In this document: piece by piece, positions 1-4,882 of the stretch | Numbering within the stretch: the stretch's first letter is position 1 | How the letters are laid out: every line of letters begins with the position of its first letter | Source of the DNA: an uncultured Chloroflexaceae bacterium | GTDB taxonomy: Bacteria; Chloroflexota; Chloroflexia; Chloroflexales; Chloroflexaceae | Direction of reading: 5' to 3' | DNA length: 6,286 nt | Assembly: GCA_937141995.1 (NCBI GenBank) | Contig: CAKZQX010000693.1 | Coordinates: 1 to 6,286 of the forward strand | Program-made: the position numbers and the translations under genes | The notes under the pieces: generated by a model | Database searches by the model: none | Seen by the model: only the letters and a program-made list of their open reading frames with translations | What the model was told of the DNA's origin: nothing

Positions 1-2
1 CC

Positions 3-554
3 GAATTGCCCGGCCTCGCGCCGGGTACCGCCATGCTTGTGCAGGCACAATTGCCGCCCGATGCGCCCACCAGCACGCCGCATGGTCTGGCCCTCTTCGC
101 GGTGGAGGAGCGCACCCGCCGCGCCCCCACGCGCCAGACCGGGGAAGAGCGTTCACCCAACAGCGGATCGGGCACCTGGGAGCGGGTCATGCCGCCACCG
201 GCAACCGTGGCCCTCCAGTTGAGCAATGCGGAAATGCTCGACGTGCAACTGTCGCCCGATATTTCCTTGCTCAATGGGCAGGAGATCGCCGGCGAAACAA
301 CGCCACAGGCGGACGGCAGCGAGCGGCAGCGGCGCTATGTGGGCTATCTGCCGGGGCGCACGCTCACGCTGGAGGGCACCTGGGAGGGTGACAACCGCTT
401 CACGGCCCAGGTAAGCTATGCGGGGACGCCCGCCGACTATGTCGAGTACCGCGCCAATCAACCAGGGATGATGTTGCTGTATGGAGTGCTGTGCTGTCTG
501 GTCAGCCTGGTGTTGCTGGGGGTAGGTGGCGTGCTACGGCTGGCGGGGCGCTGA
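3..554 (+). CDS. C-terminal part of a single-TM membrane protein (5' end outside window)
   Basis: The frame is open from the first in-frame codon, so this is probably the tail of a longer gene. A TTG at 6 is only a nominal start, with no room for a ribosome site. What is visible is about 150 polar residues and then one hydrophobic segment (about residues 155-178, starting MMLLYGVLCC) ending in LRLAGR, which suggests a tail-anchored or C-terminally anchored protein. Inside the soluble part are GTWERV (about 56-61), RRYVGYLPGRTL (about 109-120) and LEGTWEG (122-128). The order, a Trp-containing strand, an acidic/beta stretch, then a 'pG..l.leG' strand before a TM helix, loosely resembles bacterial GIDE-like membrane domains, but this is a weak resemblance, not an identification. 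Stop TGA at 552-554. A hairpin-forming repeat begins 3 bp after the stop and may act as the 3' end of the transcript. Function unknown. Confidence 0.7.
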   Translation, partial: ELPGLAPGTAMLVQAQLPPDAPTSTPHGLALFAVEERTRRAPTRQTGEERSPNSGSGTWERVMPPPATVALQLSNAEMLDVQLSPDISLLNGQEIAGETTPQADGSERQRRYVGYLPGRTLTLEGTWEGDNRFTAQVSYAGTPADYVEYRANQPGMMLLYGVLCCLVSLVLLGVGGVLRLAGR

Positions 555-557
555 GTC

Positions 558-651
558 ATATAGCAATCCTACATTGGTTGTGAACTGATTCTCAGGGATT
601 TGCTCGCAACCGCCTAAAGGCGGCACGACGACAAATGTAGGGTTGCTATAT
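558..651. mobile_element. 94-bp MITE-like inverted-repeat element
   Basis: Arms 558-575 (atatagcaatcctacatt) and 634-651 are inverse complements over 18 bp, with 17 exact pairs and one T/G wobble. The interior folds again: 576-583 pairs with 604-611 (one wobble), 585-588 with 592-595, and 610-614 (ccgcc) with 619-623 (ggcgg). The result is a branched, cloverleaf-like fold with no coding capacity. The ends are TA-rich (TATATA on both sides), as expected for a non-autonomous Tc1/mariner/IS630-type element duplicating TA. No transposase is present, so the family is an inference. It could also be a REP-type repeat or serve as the transcript end of the upstream gene. Confidence 0.6.
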
Positions 652-663
652 ATCGGGTATAAT
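636..663 (+). promoter_or_regulatory. Predicted sigma-70-type promoter of the PAS-STAS gene
   Basis: A perfect -10 hexamer TATAAT lies at 658-663. The best -35 at normal spacing is weak (TGTAGG at 636-641, 16-bp spacer) and falls inside the right arm of the inverted-repeat element. Transcription would start near 670, giving a leader of about 50 nt before the ATG at 723. The ribosome site AAGGA is at 709-713. Confidence 0.5.
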
Positions 664-722
664 TGATGTATGCCGCTACCGGCATCTAACCCGGATCAGT
701 TATCTCGCAAGGACTAGACCGC

Positions 723-1904
723 ATGGATCAGAACAATACGCTTGCTGAACTGCAATGGATGCAACGCCTGTTCAATACCGTTTCCAGTTATATTTATGTC
801 TATAATGCCCGTGAACAGCGTAATGTATATGCCAACCGCAACATGGGGGACATCCTGGGCTACACTCCGGAAGAACTGCGGCAGATGGGGAATAGCCTGC
901 TGGAAACCATCATGCACCCGGATGATTTTGCCCAACTACCACTGATTTTCCAGCATCTTCAGGCTGCTGCCGATGGGGAAACGGTCGCGTGGGAGTATCG
1001 CGTCCGTGGTCGCACCGGGGAGTGGATCTGGTTGCAAGATCACATGACGGTCTTCTCGCGCGATGGACAGGGCAATCTAGTGGAATATGTGGGGACTGTC
1101 CAGGATATTACCGCACGCAAGCAGCAGGAAGAAGCATTGCAAATGTTCAAAGCCATGGCCGATACCGCGCCGGATGGGTTTGGCATTGCCGATCACAATG
1201 GTGTGCTCACCTATGCCAATACTGCCTATCGGGCGATGACCGGCTATGGTGATGATCTGATCGGTATGCGGTTTATTGACCATTTTAGCCCGGAGCGCCA
1301 ACCGGAAGCCATTACAGCAATTACGGAAACCAGTACGCGGGGCGAGTGGCGCGGTCTGTTGCATTTTCAACGTCCCGAGGGTACGCAGATCCCCGTCGAA
1401 AGCACCGGGTTTGTCACCCGTGATCCGCAGGGAAATATAAATGCGGTGATGGGGCTGTTCCGGGATATAACCGAGCAGCAGCGGAGTGAGCAGGAACGCG
1501 CCATGCTGCAGCAGCGGATCATCGATACCCAGCGCGACACCCTGCGGGAACTTTCCACCCCGCTTATTCCCATCTCGGACGAGGTGGTGATTATGCCCCT
1601 GATTGGTACTATCGACAGCAATCGTGCCCAGATGGTGATGGAGGCGCTGCTGGAAGGGATCGCCCAGCACCAGGCCGACCTGGTCATCCTGGATATTACC
1701 GGCGTGTCCCTGGTTGATACGCAGGTGGCACAGGCCTTCATTCAGGCGGCGCAGGCAGTGCGGCTGCTGGGCGCGCAGGTGATGCTGACGGGGATTGGCC
1801 CCCAGATTGCCCAGACGCTGGTGACGCTTGGCGTTGACCTGGGTGAGATCATCACGTACGGCAGTTTGCAGGCCGGCATTGCGGCGGCACTCATCGAGCA
1901 GTGA
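723..1904 (+). CDS. PAS-PAS-STAS protein, RsbR-type stressosome co-antagonist / anti-sigma factor antagonist
   Basis: 393 aa, ATG preceded by AAGGA at 9 nt spacing; cytosolic, no signal peptide or TM segment. Domains: PAS 1 with PAC tail (about 12-133, HPDDF at 65-69, EYVGTVQDIT at 121-130), PAS 2 with PAC (about 141-252, ending GLFRDIT), a helical linker (about 253-276), and a C-terminal STAS domain (about 277-393). The STAS part begins ELSTPLIPI and contains MPLIGTIDS (291-299), ILDITGVSLVDT (322-333) and LTGIGPQIAQTL. This is the RsbR-class signature rather than plain SpoIIAA. In B. subtilis RsbRA two threonines 34 residues apart (T171, T205) are phosphorylated by RsbT; by spacing and context the equivalents here are S299 and T333. 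No LOV-type NCRFLQ cysteine motif is seen, so the PAS ligand is unknown. No RsbS, RsbT or phosphatase gene lies nearby, so partners must be encoded elsewhere. Expected role: a sensor subunit relaying a signal to a kinase/sigma-factor switch. Confidence 0.92.
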   Translation: MDQNNTLAELQWMQRLFNTVSSYIYVYNAREQRNVYANRNMGDILGYTPEELRQMGNSLLETIMHPDDFAQLPLIFQHLQAAADGETVAWEYRVRGRTGEWIWLQDHMTVFSRDGQGNLVEYVGTVQDITARKQQEEALQMFKAMADTAPDGFGIADHNGVLTYANTAYRAMTGYGDDLIGMRFIDHFSPERQPEAITAITETSTRGEWRGLLHFQRPEGTQIPVESTGFVTRDPQGNINAVMGLFRDITEQQRSEQERAMLQQRIIDTQRDTLRELSTPLIPISDEVVIMPLIGTIDSNRAQMVMEALLEGIAQHQADLVILDITGVSLVDTQVAQAFIQAAQAVRLLGAQVMLTGIGPQIAQTLVTLGVDLGEIITYGSLQAGIAAALIEQ

Positions 1905-1913
1905 TACTGGCGT

Positions 1914-1971
1914 GCGCAAGCATGGCTTGTGCCGGCGGGAGCAACATGGCGTGCTTGCGCCGGCGGGAGCA
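1914..1971. repeat. Inverted and direct repeats downstream of the PAS-STAS gene
   Basis: gcgcaagca (1914-1922) is inverted perfectly as tgcttgcgc (1952-1960). A direct repeat cttgYgccggcgggagca occurs at 1926-1943 and 1954-1971, offset 28 bp with one difference. The structure starts about 10 bp after the TGA of the PAS-STAS gene, so it could end that transcript, but there is no following T-run. The word gagcaacatgg inside it recurs in the hairpin at 4758-4812. Confidence 0.5.
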
Positions 1972-2016
1972 TCACGCTGCCCGGCGATGCAGCTTCGGTG
2001 AGATGATTTACTCCAC

Positions 2017-2220
2017 TCACCACGACAGTGCCTTTTGCTGATTTATGCCGTGGCCCTTCGCTGATTTTCCACCACTTGCCACAATCCCTGTCATGCTGAT
2101 GGTAGGAAGCATCTCACCGCACCGCCATGGGTTATCAAGAAAAGCACCGAATGGCACCATGCCATGCATATATTCGTGGCCCCATTCGTGGACGGTTGCT
2201 TCCTCGCTCCCCGCCCAATC
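2017..2220 (-). other. Unrecognised minus-strand open frame with an HEXXH motif, no start codon upstream of the motif
   Basis: Between an in-frame TGA at 2221-2223 and the TGA at 2017-2019 the minus strand stays open for 67 codons. It reads GSEEATVHEWGHEYMHGMV near its beginning and GKSAKGHGINQQKALSW at its end. HEWGH fits the zinc-protease HEXXH pattern. The first in-frame ATG lies after that motif and no good ribosome site precedes it, so if it was ever coding it is a remnant that has lost its start. A similar-length open frame exists on the opposite strand (2045-2251), so chance is a real possibility. I do not recognise the family. Confidence 0.2.
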
Positions 2221-2223
2221 TCA

Positions 2224-2241
2224 TCACGTTTCACGTTTCAC
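2224..2241. repeat. Short 7-bp-period tandem repeat (ACGTTTC, about 2.6 copies)
   Basis: The unit acgtttc repeats at 2226-2232 and 2233-2239, with partial units on both sides. It has the same 7-bp period as the longer array at 5599-5640, and sits in a spacer beside a broken gene. Confidence 0.6.
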
Positions 2242-2378
2242 TCATCTATGAATACAACCAAACATCGATCCCCCCTCACACCTCTCCATAGCGGCAGGAT
2301 ATGGTTCAGGTAGTAGTCGGAGAAAAGCTGCTGGTTCTGGTGCGGTTGCTCACTCAGCGGAAGCTGGATAGCATTCAT
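2238..2378 (-). pseudogene. N-terminal remnant of a minus-strand gene, possibly a restriction-modification methylase/nuclease
   Basis: A minus-strand ATG at 2378-2376 has a ribosome site (GAGGG) about 8 nt upstream and a consensus -10 further up, so expression signals look intact. The product begins MNAIQLPLSEQPHQNQQLFS, then DYYLNHILP, and after about 31 residues turns into low-complexity-like sequence (RGVRGDRC) and stops at TGA 2238-2240, 46 codons in all. The 'NQQLFSDYYL...LP' opening is reminiscent of the N termini of large Eco57I/type IIG-like restriction-modification proteins; this is recall of family style, not a search result. The body of the gene is absent: the sequence downstream on this strand is repeats and a different frame. 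The likely explanation is deletion or rearrangement that left only the 5' end. The alternative is a genuine small peptide. Confidence 0.4.
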
Positions 2379-2423
2379 AGACGAACCCTCATGCGCTGCG
2401 ATAATTGCCGGTCCACGCGCCGC

Positions 2424-2429
2424 ATTATA
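2424..2429 (-). promoter_or_regulatory. Extended -10 element ahead of the broken minus-strand gene
   Basis: On the minus strand the sequence reads TGC TATAAT, a perfect -10 with the TGn extension. No good -35 is visible at normal spacing. Transcription would start near 2417, giving a leader of about 40 nt to the ATG at 2378. Confidence 0.4.
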
Positions 2430-2432
2430 GCA

Positions 2433-2505
2433 CAGGGGTAGGCGGGATTGTAGCCCAACCGGTTGGGCCGGCCCCGGTGGTAGAATTGTCACACACCCTA
2501 CCCTG
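2433..2505. repeat. Nested palindrome structure
   Basis: gcccaacc/ggttgggc at 2453-2468 is a perfect 16-bp palindrome. It is enclosed by an outer inverted repeat, caggggtagg (2433-2442) against cctaccctg (2497-2505), with a one-base bulge. It lies between the -10 of the broken gene and the MerR operator, in non-coding DNA. Confidence 0.5.
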
Positions 2506-2529
2506 GCGAAAATCTCCCTGAATCAGCCC

Positions 2530-2560
2530 TTGACTCTCACGCAACGTGAGGTTGTAGCAT
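2530..2560 (+). promoter_or_regulatory. MerR-type operator-promoter with 19-bp spacer
   Basis: -35 TTGACT (2530-2535) and -10 TAGCAT (2555-2560) are separated by 19 bp, the overlong spacer characteristic of promoters activated by MerR-family proteins through DNA distortion. The spacer holds a perfect dyad, ctcacg-caa-cgtgag (2536-2550). Transcription would start about 70 nt before the merR ATG. Autoregulation of the adjacent regulator is the straightforward reading. Confidence 0.8.
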
Positions 2561-2635
2561 AGAGGCACGAGCGGTCGCACCATCCCCGCCAGACCAGGCA
2601 GACACACCGCAACGGCTCAGCGAAAGGATGACACA

Positions 2636-3376
2636 ATGGCCGGCACGGAACTGAGAGTTGGTGAACTGGCGCAGCAGACCGGCATTTCGGTACGTACCTT
2701 GCACCACTATGACGAGATTGGACTGCTGTCGCCCTCACGTCGGAGTGAGGCCGGGTACCGCCTGTACACACCCAATGATCTGGTGCGGTTGCAGCACATT
2801 CTGGCATTGCGCTATCTGGGGTTTGGCCTGGATGAGATTCGGCACTGTCTGATCCATCCCGACTATACCCTGGTGCGCGTCATTCATCTGCACATCCAGC
2901 GCATGCAGGAACAGATCGCCATGCAGCAGTTGCTCTGCCGCCGCCTGGAAGCGCTCGCGACCGCTTTTGAACAGACAGACAGCGTGTCTGTCACCGATGT
3001 TACCGCGATAGTGGAGGTTATCAGAACTATGGAACAGTATTTCACCCCGGATATGCTGCAGGAATTGGAGGAACGTCGCAAACAGATTGGCCCGGAGCGT
3101 ATCCAGCAGGTTGAGGCGGAATGGCCGCGCCTGATTGCGGAGGTACGCACCGCGATTGCGGAGGGCGTCACGCCGGATAGTCCGATGGCGCAACAGCTTG
3201 CCCGCCGCTGGATGGACCTGGTGCATGCGTTTACCGGCGGCAACCCGCAGATTGCCCAGGCGCTCAACACAATGTATCAGCAGGAGCCGGCCACTGCCCA
3301 GCGCTACGGCCTGGACGACACGCTCTTCCGCTTTATTGAGCAGGCAATGCCGGCAACCCCGGCGGACGAGCAGTAA
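2636..3376 (+). CDS. MerR-family transcriptional regulator with TipAS-type ligand-binding domain
   Basis: 246 aa, ATG at 2636 preceded by AAAGGA (2623-2628, 7 nt spacing). The N-terminal winged-helix domain (about 5-73) has the MerR signature: RVGELAQQTGISVRTLHHYD, then IGLLSPSRRSEAGYRLY, then LGFGLDEI. A helical dimerisation segment follows (about 78-112). The C-terminal half (about 130-240) matches the TipAS pattern: YFTPDMLQELEERR, EWPRLIAEV, a G-x-x-P-x-S-P turn (GVTPDSP), LARRWMDLVHAFTGGNPQIA, LNTMYQQEP and a final FIEQA helix. Known relatives are TipAL, Mta and SkgA; TipAS domains bind drugs such as thiopeptides, and family members typically activate efflux or stress genes. The ligand here is unknown and no transporter is adjacent. 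The operator at 2530-2560 indicates autoregulation. pspA is convergent downstream. Confidence 0.93.
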   Translation: MAGTELRVGELAQQTGISVRTLHHYDEIGLLSPSRRSEAGYRLYTPNDLVRLQHILALRYLGFGLDEIRHCLIHPDYTLVRVIHLHIQRMQEQIAMQQLLCRRLEALATAFEQTDSVSVTDVTAIVEVIRTMEQYFTPDMLQELEERRKQIGPERIQQVEAEWPRLIAEVRTAIAEGVTPDSPMAQQLARRWMDLVHAFTGGNPQIAQALNTMYQQEPATAQRYGLDDTLFRFIEQAMPATPADEQ

Positions 3377-3412
3377 GCGGCAGCTTATACGCATCAGCGC
3401 AATGGACGATAT

Positions 3413-3439
3413 GGAGGCGGGAGCAACGCTCCCGCCTCC
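3413..3439. terminator. GC-rich hairpin after merR
   Basis: ggaggcgggagc (3413-3424) and gctcccgcctcc (3428-3439) form a perfect 12-bp stem with a 3-nt loop, 37 bp after the merR stop. No T-run follows on either strand, so intrinsic termination would be non-canonical; position and stability still suggest a transcript end, possibly for both convergent genes. Confidence 0.6.
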
Positions 3440-3535
3440 TGTGTACTGACAGAACATACTAGAGTGGTTACGCAAACTGGATGTTTGACCAGGTGAAAGC
3501 GAGATTCGCTTGCGTCCGCATAGTCTTCTTTGATC

Positions 3536-3579
3536 TTTTGCACAAAAAACCACATTTTGTGCAAGGTTTTTGTGCAAAA
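3536..3579. repeat. AT-rich inverted-repeat cluster built on TTTTGCACAAA
   Basis: The core ttgcacaaa occurs at 3538-3546, and its inverse tttgtgcaa occurs twice, at 3556-3564 and 3569-3577. The full arms 3536-3551 and 3565-3579 pair over 15 bp with one bulged base, while the middle copy offers an alternative pairing with the left arm. It stands out from the GC-rich surroundings and lies between the convergent 3' ends of merR and pspA. It could be a protein-binding site, a miniature repeat or a shared transcript end; no T-run follows in the right place for a standard terminator. Confidence 0.55.
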
Positions 3580-3649
3580 AAATGCCCCATTCCGCCCGGC
3601 CGGAGGTGAAAACAGTCTTGCACCTGGTGACACGCTTGATGTAAACGCC

Positions 3650-3732
3650 GACCGCGTAACTCGTATCAGTTACCGGAGTTACGCGGTATGGCCTGTTCCG
3701 GCCCGGTGCCGAATGCGCCGGCGGCAGCATGG
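3650..3732. repeat. Dispersed repeat, copy 1 (GTTACGCGGT family), 3' of pspA
   Basis: accgcgtaactc (3651-3662) and gagttacgcggt (3676-3687) form a perfect 12-bp inverted repeat with a 13-nt loop. Two parts recur beyond pspA: 3650-3668 matches 4856-4874 at 17 of 19 positions, and the pair ggagttacgcggt (3675-3687) plus cgccggcggcagYatgg (3716-3732) recurs at 4679-4691 and 4733-4749. On the minus strand the hairpin lies about 60-100 nt after the pspA stop and may end that transcript. Confidence 0.65.
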
Positions 3733-3748
3733 AGCGTTTGATGATGGC

Positions 3749-4411
3749 TTAACTCATGCCCATCTTGCGCTTCAACTCCTCCAGTTCGGAGTCAACCTCG
3801 GCATCCTTCTCCAGTTCGCGGAAGCGGCTCTCCAGCGAACCACCCTCAAGTTGGGTCATGGCGTCCGCCTGGGCCAGCCGATCGTCAACCCGGCCTTCGA
3901 GGGTATCCAGCTTATCCATAACATTGGAGTTGCCAAAACCGCTCATCGTCTGCTGGAGCGTCTCCTGTGTCTGCGCGCGGTTCTTCTTGGCAATAATCAA
4001 CTCCTTCTTCGCCTTGGTCTCGGCGATACGGGTTTCCAGGTCCGCCAGCGCCTCCTGCAGGTGATCAACCTGATCGGCCTGGGCCTCATACTGCGATTTG
4101 TACTGTTCGGCCAGCTTCTGGGCCTGGCCTTTGCGCCCCAATGCGGCTTTGGCAAGCTCCTCATTGCCCGCCCGTAGTGCCGCTTCAGCCTTACTCTGCC
4201 ACTGATCAACCTCCGCCTGATGCTGTACCAACTTCTGCTGCAGTTTGGTCTCATCGGCCATTGCCGCAGCAACGTTCGTCTTGGCCTCGTAATACTCGTC
4301 ATTGAGTTGGCGCAGATACTCGTTCGCCATTTTCTCCGGATCTTCGGCTTTGTCCAATGCGGTGTTCACGTTCGCGCTGATAAGATCACGGATACGACCC
4401 AGAATAGACAT
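3749..4411 (-). CDS. pspA: PspA/IM30 family membrane-stress protein
   Basis: 220 aa from ATG 4411-4409, chosen because a consensus Shine-Dalgarno AAGGAGG (4420-4426) lies 8 nt upstream; the frame stays open to 4480 but that extension would overlap the leader hairpin. PspA proteins are ESCRT-III-like peripheral inner-membrane proteins that bind stressed membranes and oligomerise. Visible features: N-terminal amphipathic helix (MSILGRIRDLISANVNTALD), the conserved AEDPEKM (22-28), then nearly uninterrupted charged coiled coil to about 150 (KAALGRKGQAQKLAEQYKSQ, with many K/E/Q/A), a short break (SGFGNSN, 157-163), and C-terminal helices ending ELEELKRKMGMS. Length fits the family (about 220-230). 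No pspB, pspC, pspF or liaI-like partner is adjacent, so it is a single-gene unit with its own promoter. Stop TAA 3751-3749. Confidence 0.95.
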   Translation of the reverse strand: MSILGRIRDLISANVNTALDKAEDPEKMANEYLRQLNDEYYEAKTNVAAAMADETKLQQKLVQHQAEVDQWQSKAEAALRAGNEELAKAALGRKGQAQKLAEQYKSQYEAQADQVDHLQEALADLETRIAETKAKKELIIAKKNRAQTQETLQQTMSGFGNSNVMDKLDTLEGRVDDRLAQADAMTQLEGGSLESRFRELEKDAEVDSELEELKRKMGMS

Positions 4412-4469
4412 GCTCGGTTCCTCCTTGTGGTTAATGGGTTGCAAGTTCGCTACATCTTCAGAGACCCGG

Positions 4470-4492
4470 GCAAGAGGCACTGAGCCTCTTGC
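4470..4492 (-). promoter_or_regulatory. Perfect hairpin at the predicted 5' end of the pspA mRNA
   Basis: gcaagaggc (4470-4478) and gcctcttgc (4484-4492) pair perfectly over 9 bp around a 5-nt loop. Given the promoter at 4502-4530, transcription should begin near 4495, so the hairpin would be within the first few nucleotides of the message, about 60 nt from the Shine-Dalgarno. Such 5'-terminal stems can stabilise mRNA; as DNA it could equally be an operator just downstream of the start site. Confidence 0.55.
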
Positions 4493-4501
4493 TGCCAGTA
4501 T

Positions 4502-4530
4502 ATTCTAGCAGAAGATCTCTGTGTTCACAA
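4502..4530 (-). promoter_or_regulatory. Predicted pspA promoter
   Basis: Minus strand: -35 TTGTGA (4530-4525), 17-bp spacer, -10 TAGAAT (4507-4502) with a TGC extension immediately before it. The leader would be about 85 nt. No sigma-54-type -24/-12 element was seen, unlike enterobacterial psp. Confidence 0.65.
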
Positions 4531-4678
4531 CATCCTATACGCCTGACTCGGCGAAAAGTTACAGCATTTCGAGAAAAGGCCGGATTGGCTGTTTGGGAAC
4601 TGCGTGGTGTACCCGCTTCACGGATTATGCATTACGTGGTGGGCATGCAAATCAGGTATGTCATTCCGTCACCTGACA

Positions 4679-4876
4679 GGAGTTACGCGGTGGCCGTTCA
4701 AACGGGGCGTTTGTATGGATGAAGGCATGACTCGCCGGCGGCAGTATGGTACTCTCTCTGGCTTTTTTACAACCATGTTGCTCGCCGAGCAACATGGTTA
4801 TGAAAAAGCTGGTTTCTTCCGCCTGACCTGAGGCGAAAGCTCCTGCCGGATCAACGACCGCGTAACGCGTGTCACC
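4679..4876. repeat. Dispersed repeat, copy 2 (GTTACGCGGT family), between pspA and rsmG
   Basis: gttacgcggt (4682-4691) is inverted as accgcgtaac (4857-4866). Flanks also correspond: tgacaggag before the left copy resembles the complement of the sequence after the right copy (cgcgtgtca). Together they could be the imperfect terminal inverted repeats of a roughly 200-bp element containing the long hairpin at 4758-4812. A degenerate further copy (attacgtggt) is at 4631-4640. No coding capacity is evident. Confidence 0.5.
4758..4812. repeat. Long hairpin with 27-bp arms
   Basis: Arms 4758-4784 and 4786-4812 are inverse complements. The inner 14 bp (aaccatgttgctcg / cgagcaacatggtt) are perfect; the outer 13 contain four differences, three of which are G-U pairs in plus-strand RNA. 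Runs of T precede and runs of A follow the core on both strands, the wrong arrangement for a canonical terminator. It lies about 70 nt past the rsmG stop on the minus strand and may still end that transcript. Confidence 0.65.
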
Positions 4877-4882
4877 CGACTG

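Noticed and set aside
558..651. Cloverleaf-like fold considered as a tRNA
   Set aside because: The acceptor-like stem is 18 bp, and there is no T-loop TTCGA-type sequence, anticodon arm of proper size or CCA context.
1077..1919. 280-codon minus-strand open frame
   Set aside because: Antisense to the PAS-STAS gene; rich in His, Arg and Gln as expected of a reversed coding strand, with no recognisable domain.
2045..2251. 68-codon plus-strand open frame in the large spacer
   Set aside because: No convincing ribosome site and no recognisable motif; opposite the equally short minus-strand frame, so there is no basis to call it a gene.
2735..3730. 331-codon minus-strand open frame, one of the longest in the window
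   Set aside because: It lies opposite the merR gene, whose plus-strand product has clear MerR and TipAS motifs; the minus reading shows no family features and runs through the hairpin spacer.
3530..4177. 215-codon plus-strand open frame
   Set aside because: Mostly antisense to the pspA coiled coil; its Leu/Gly-rich reading mirrors the Gln/Glu/Ala codons of pspA, and it starts inside the AT-rich repeat.
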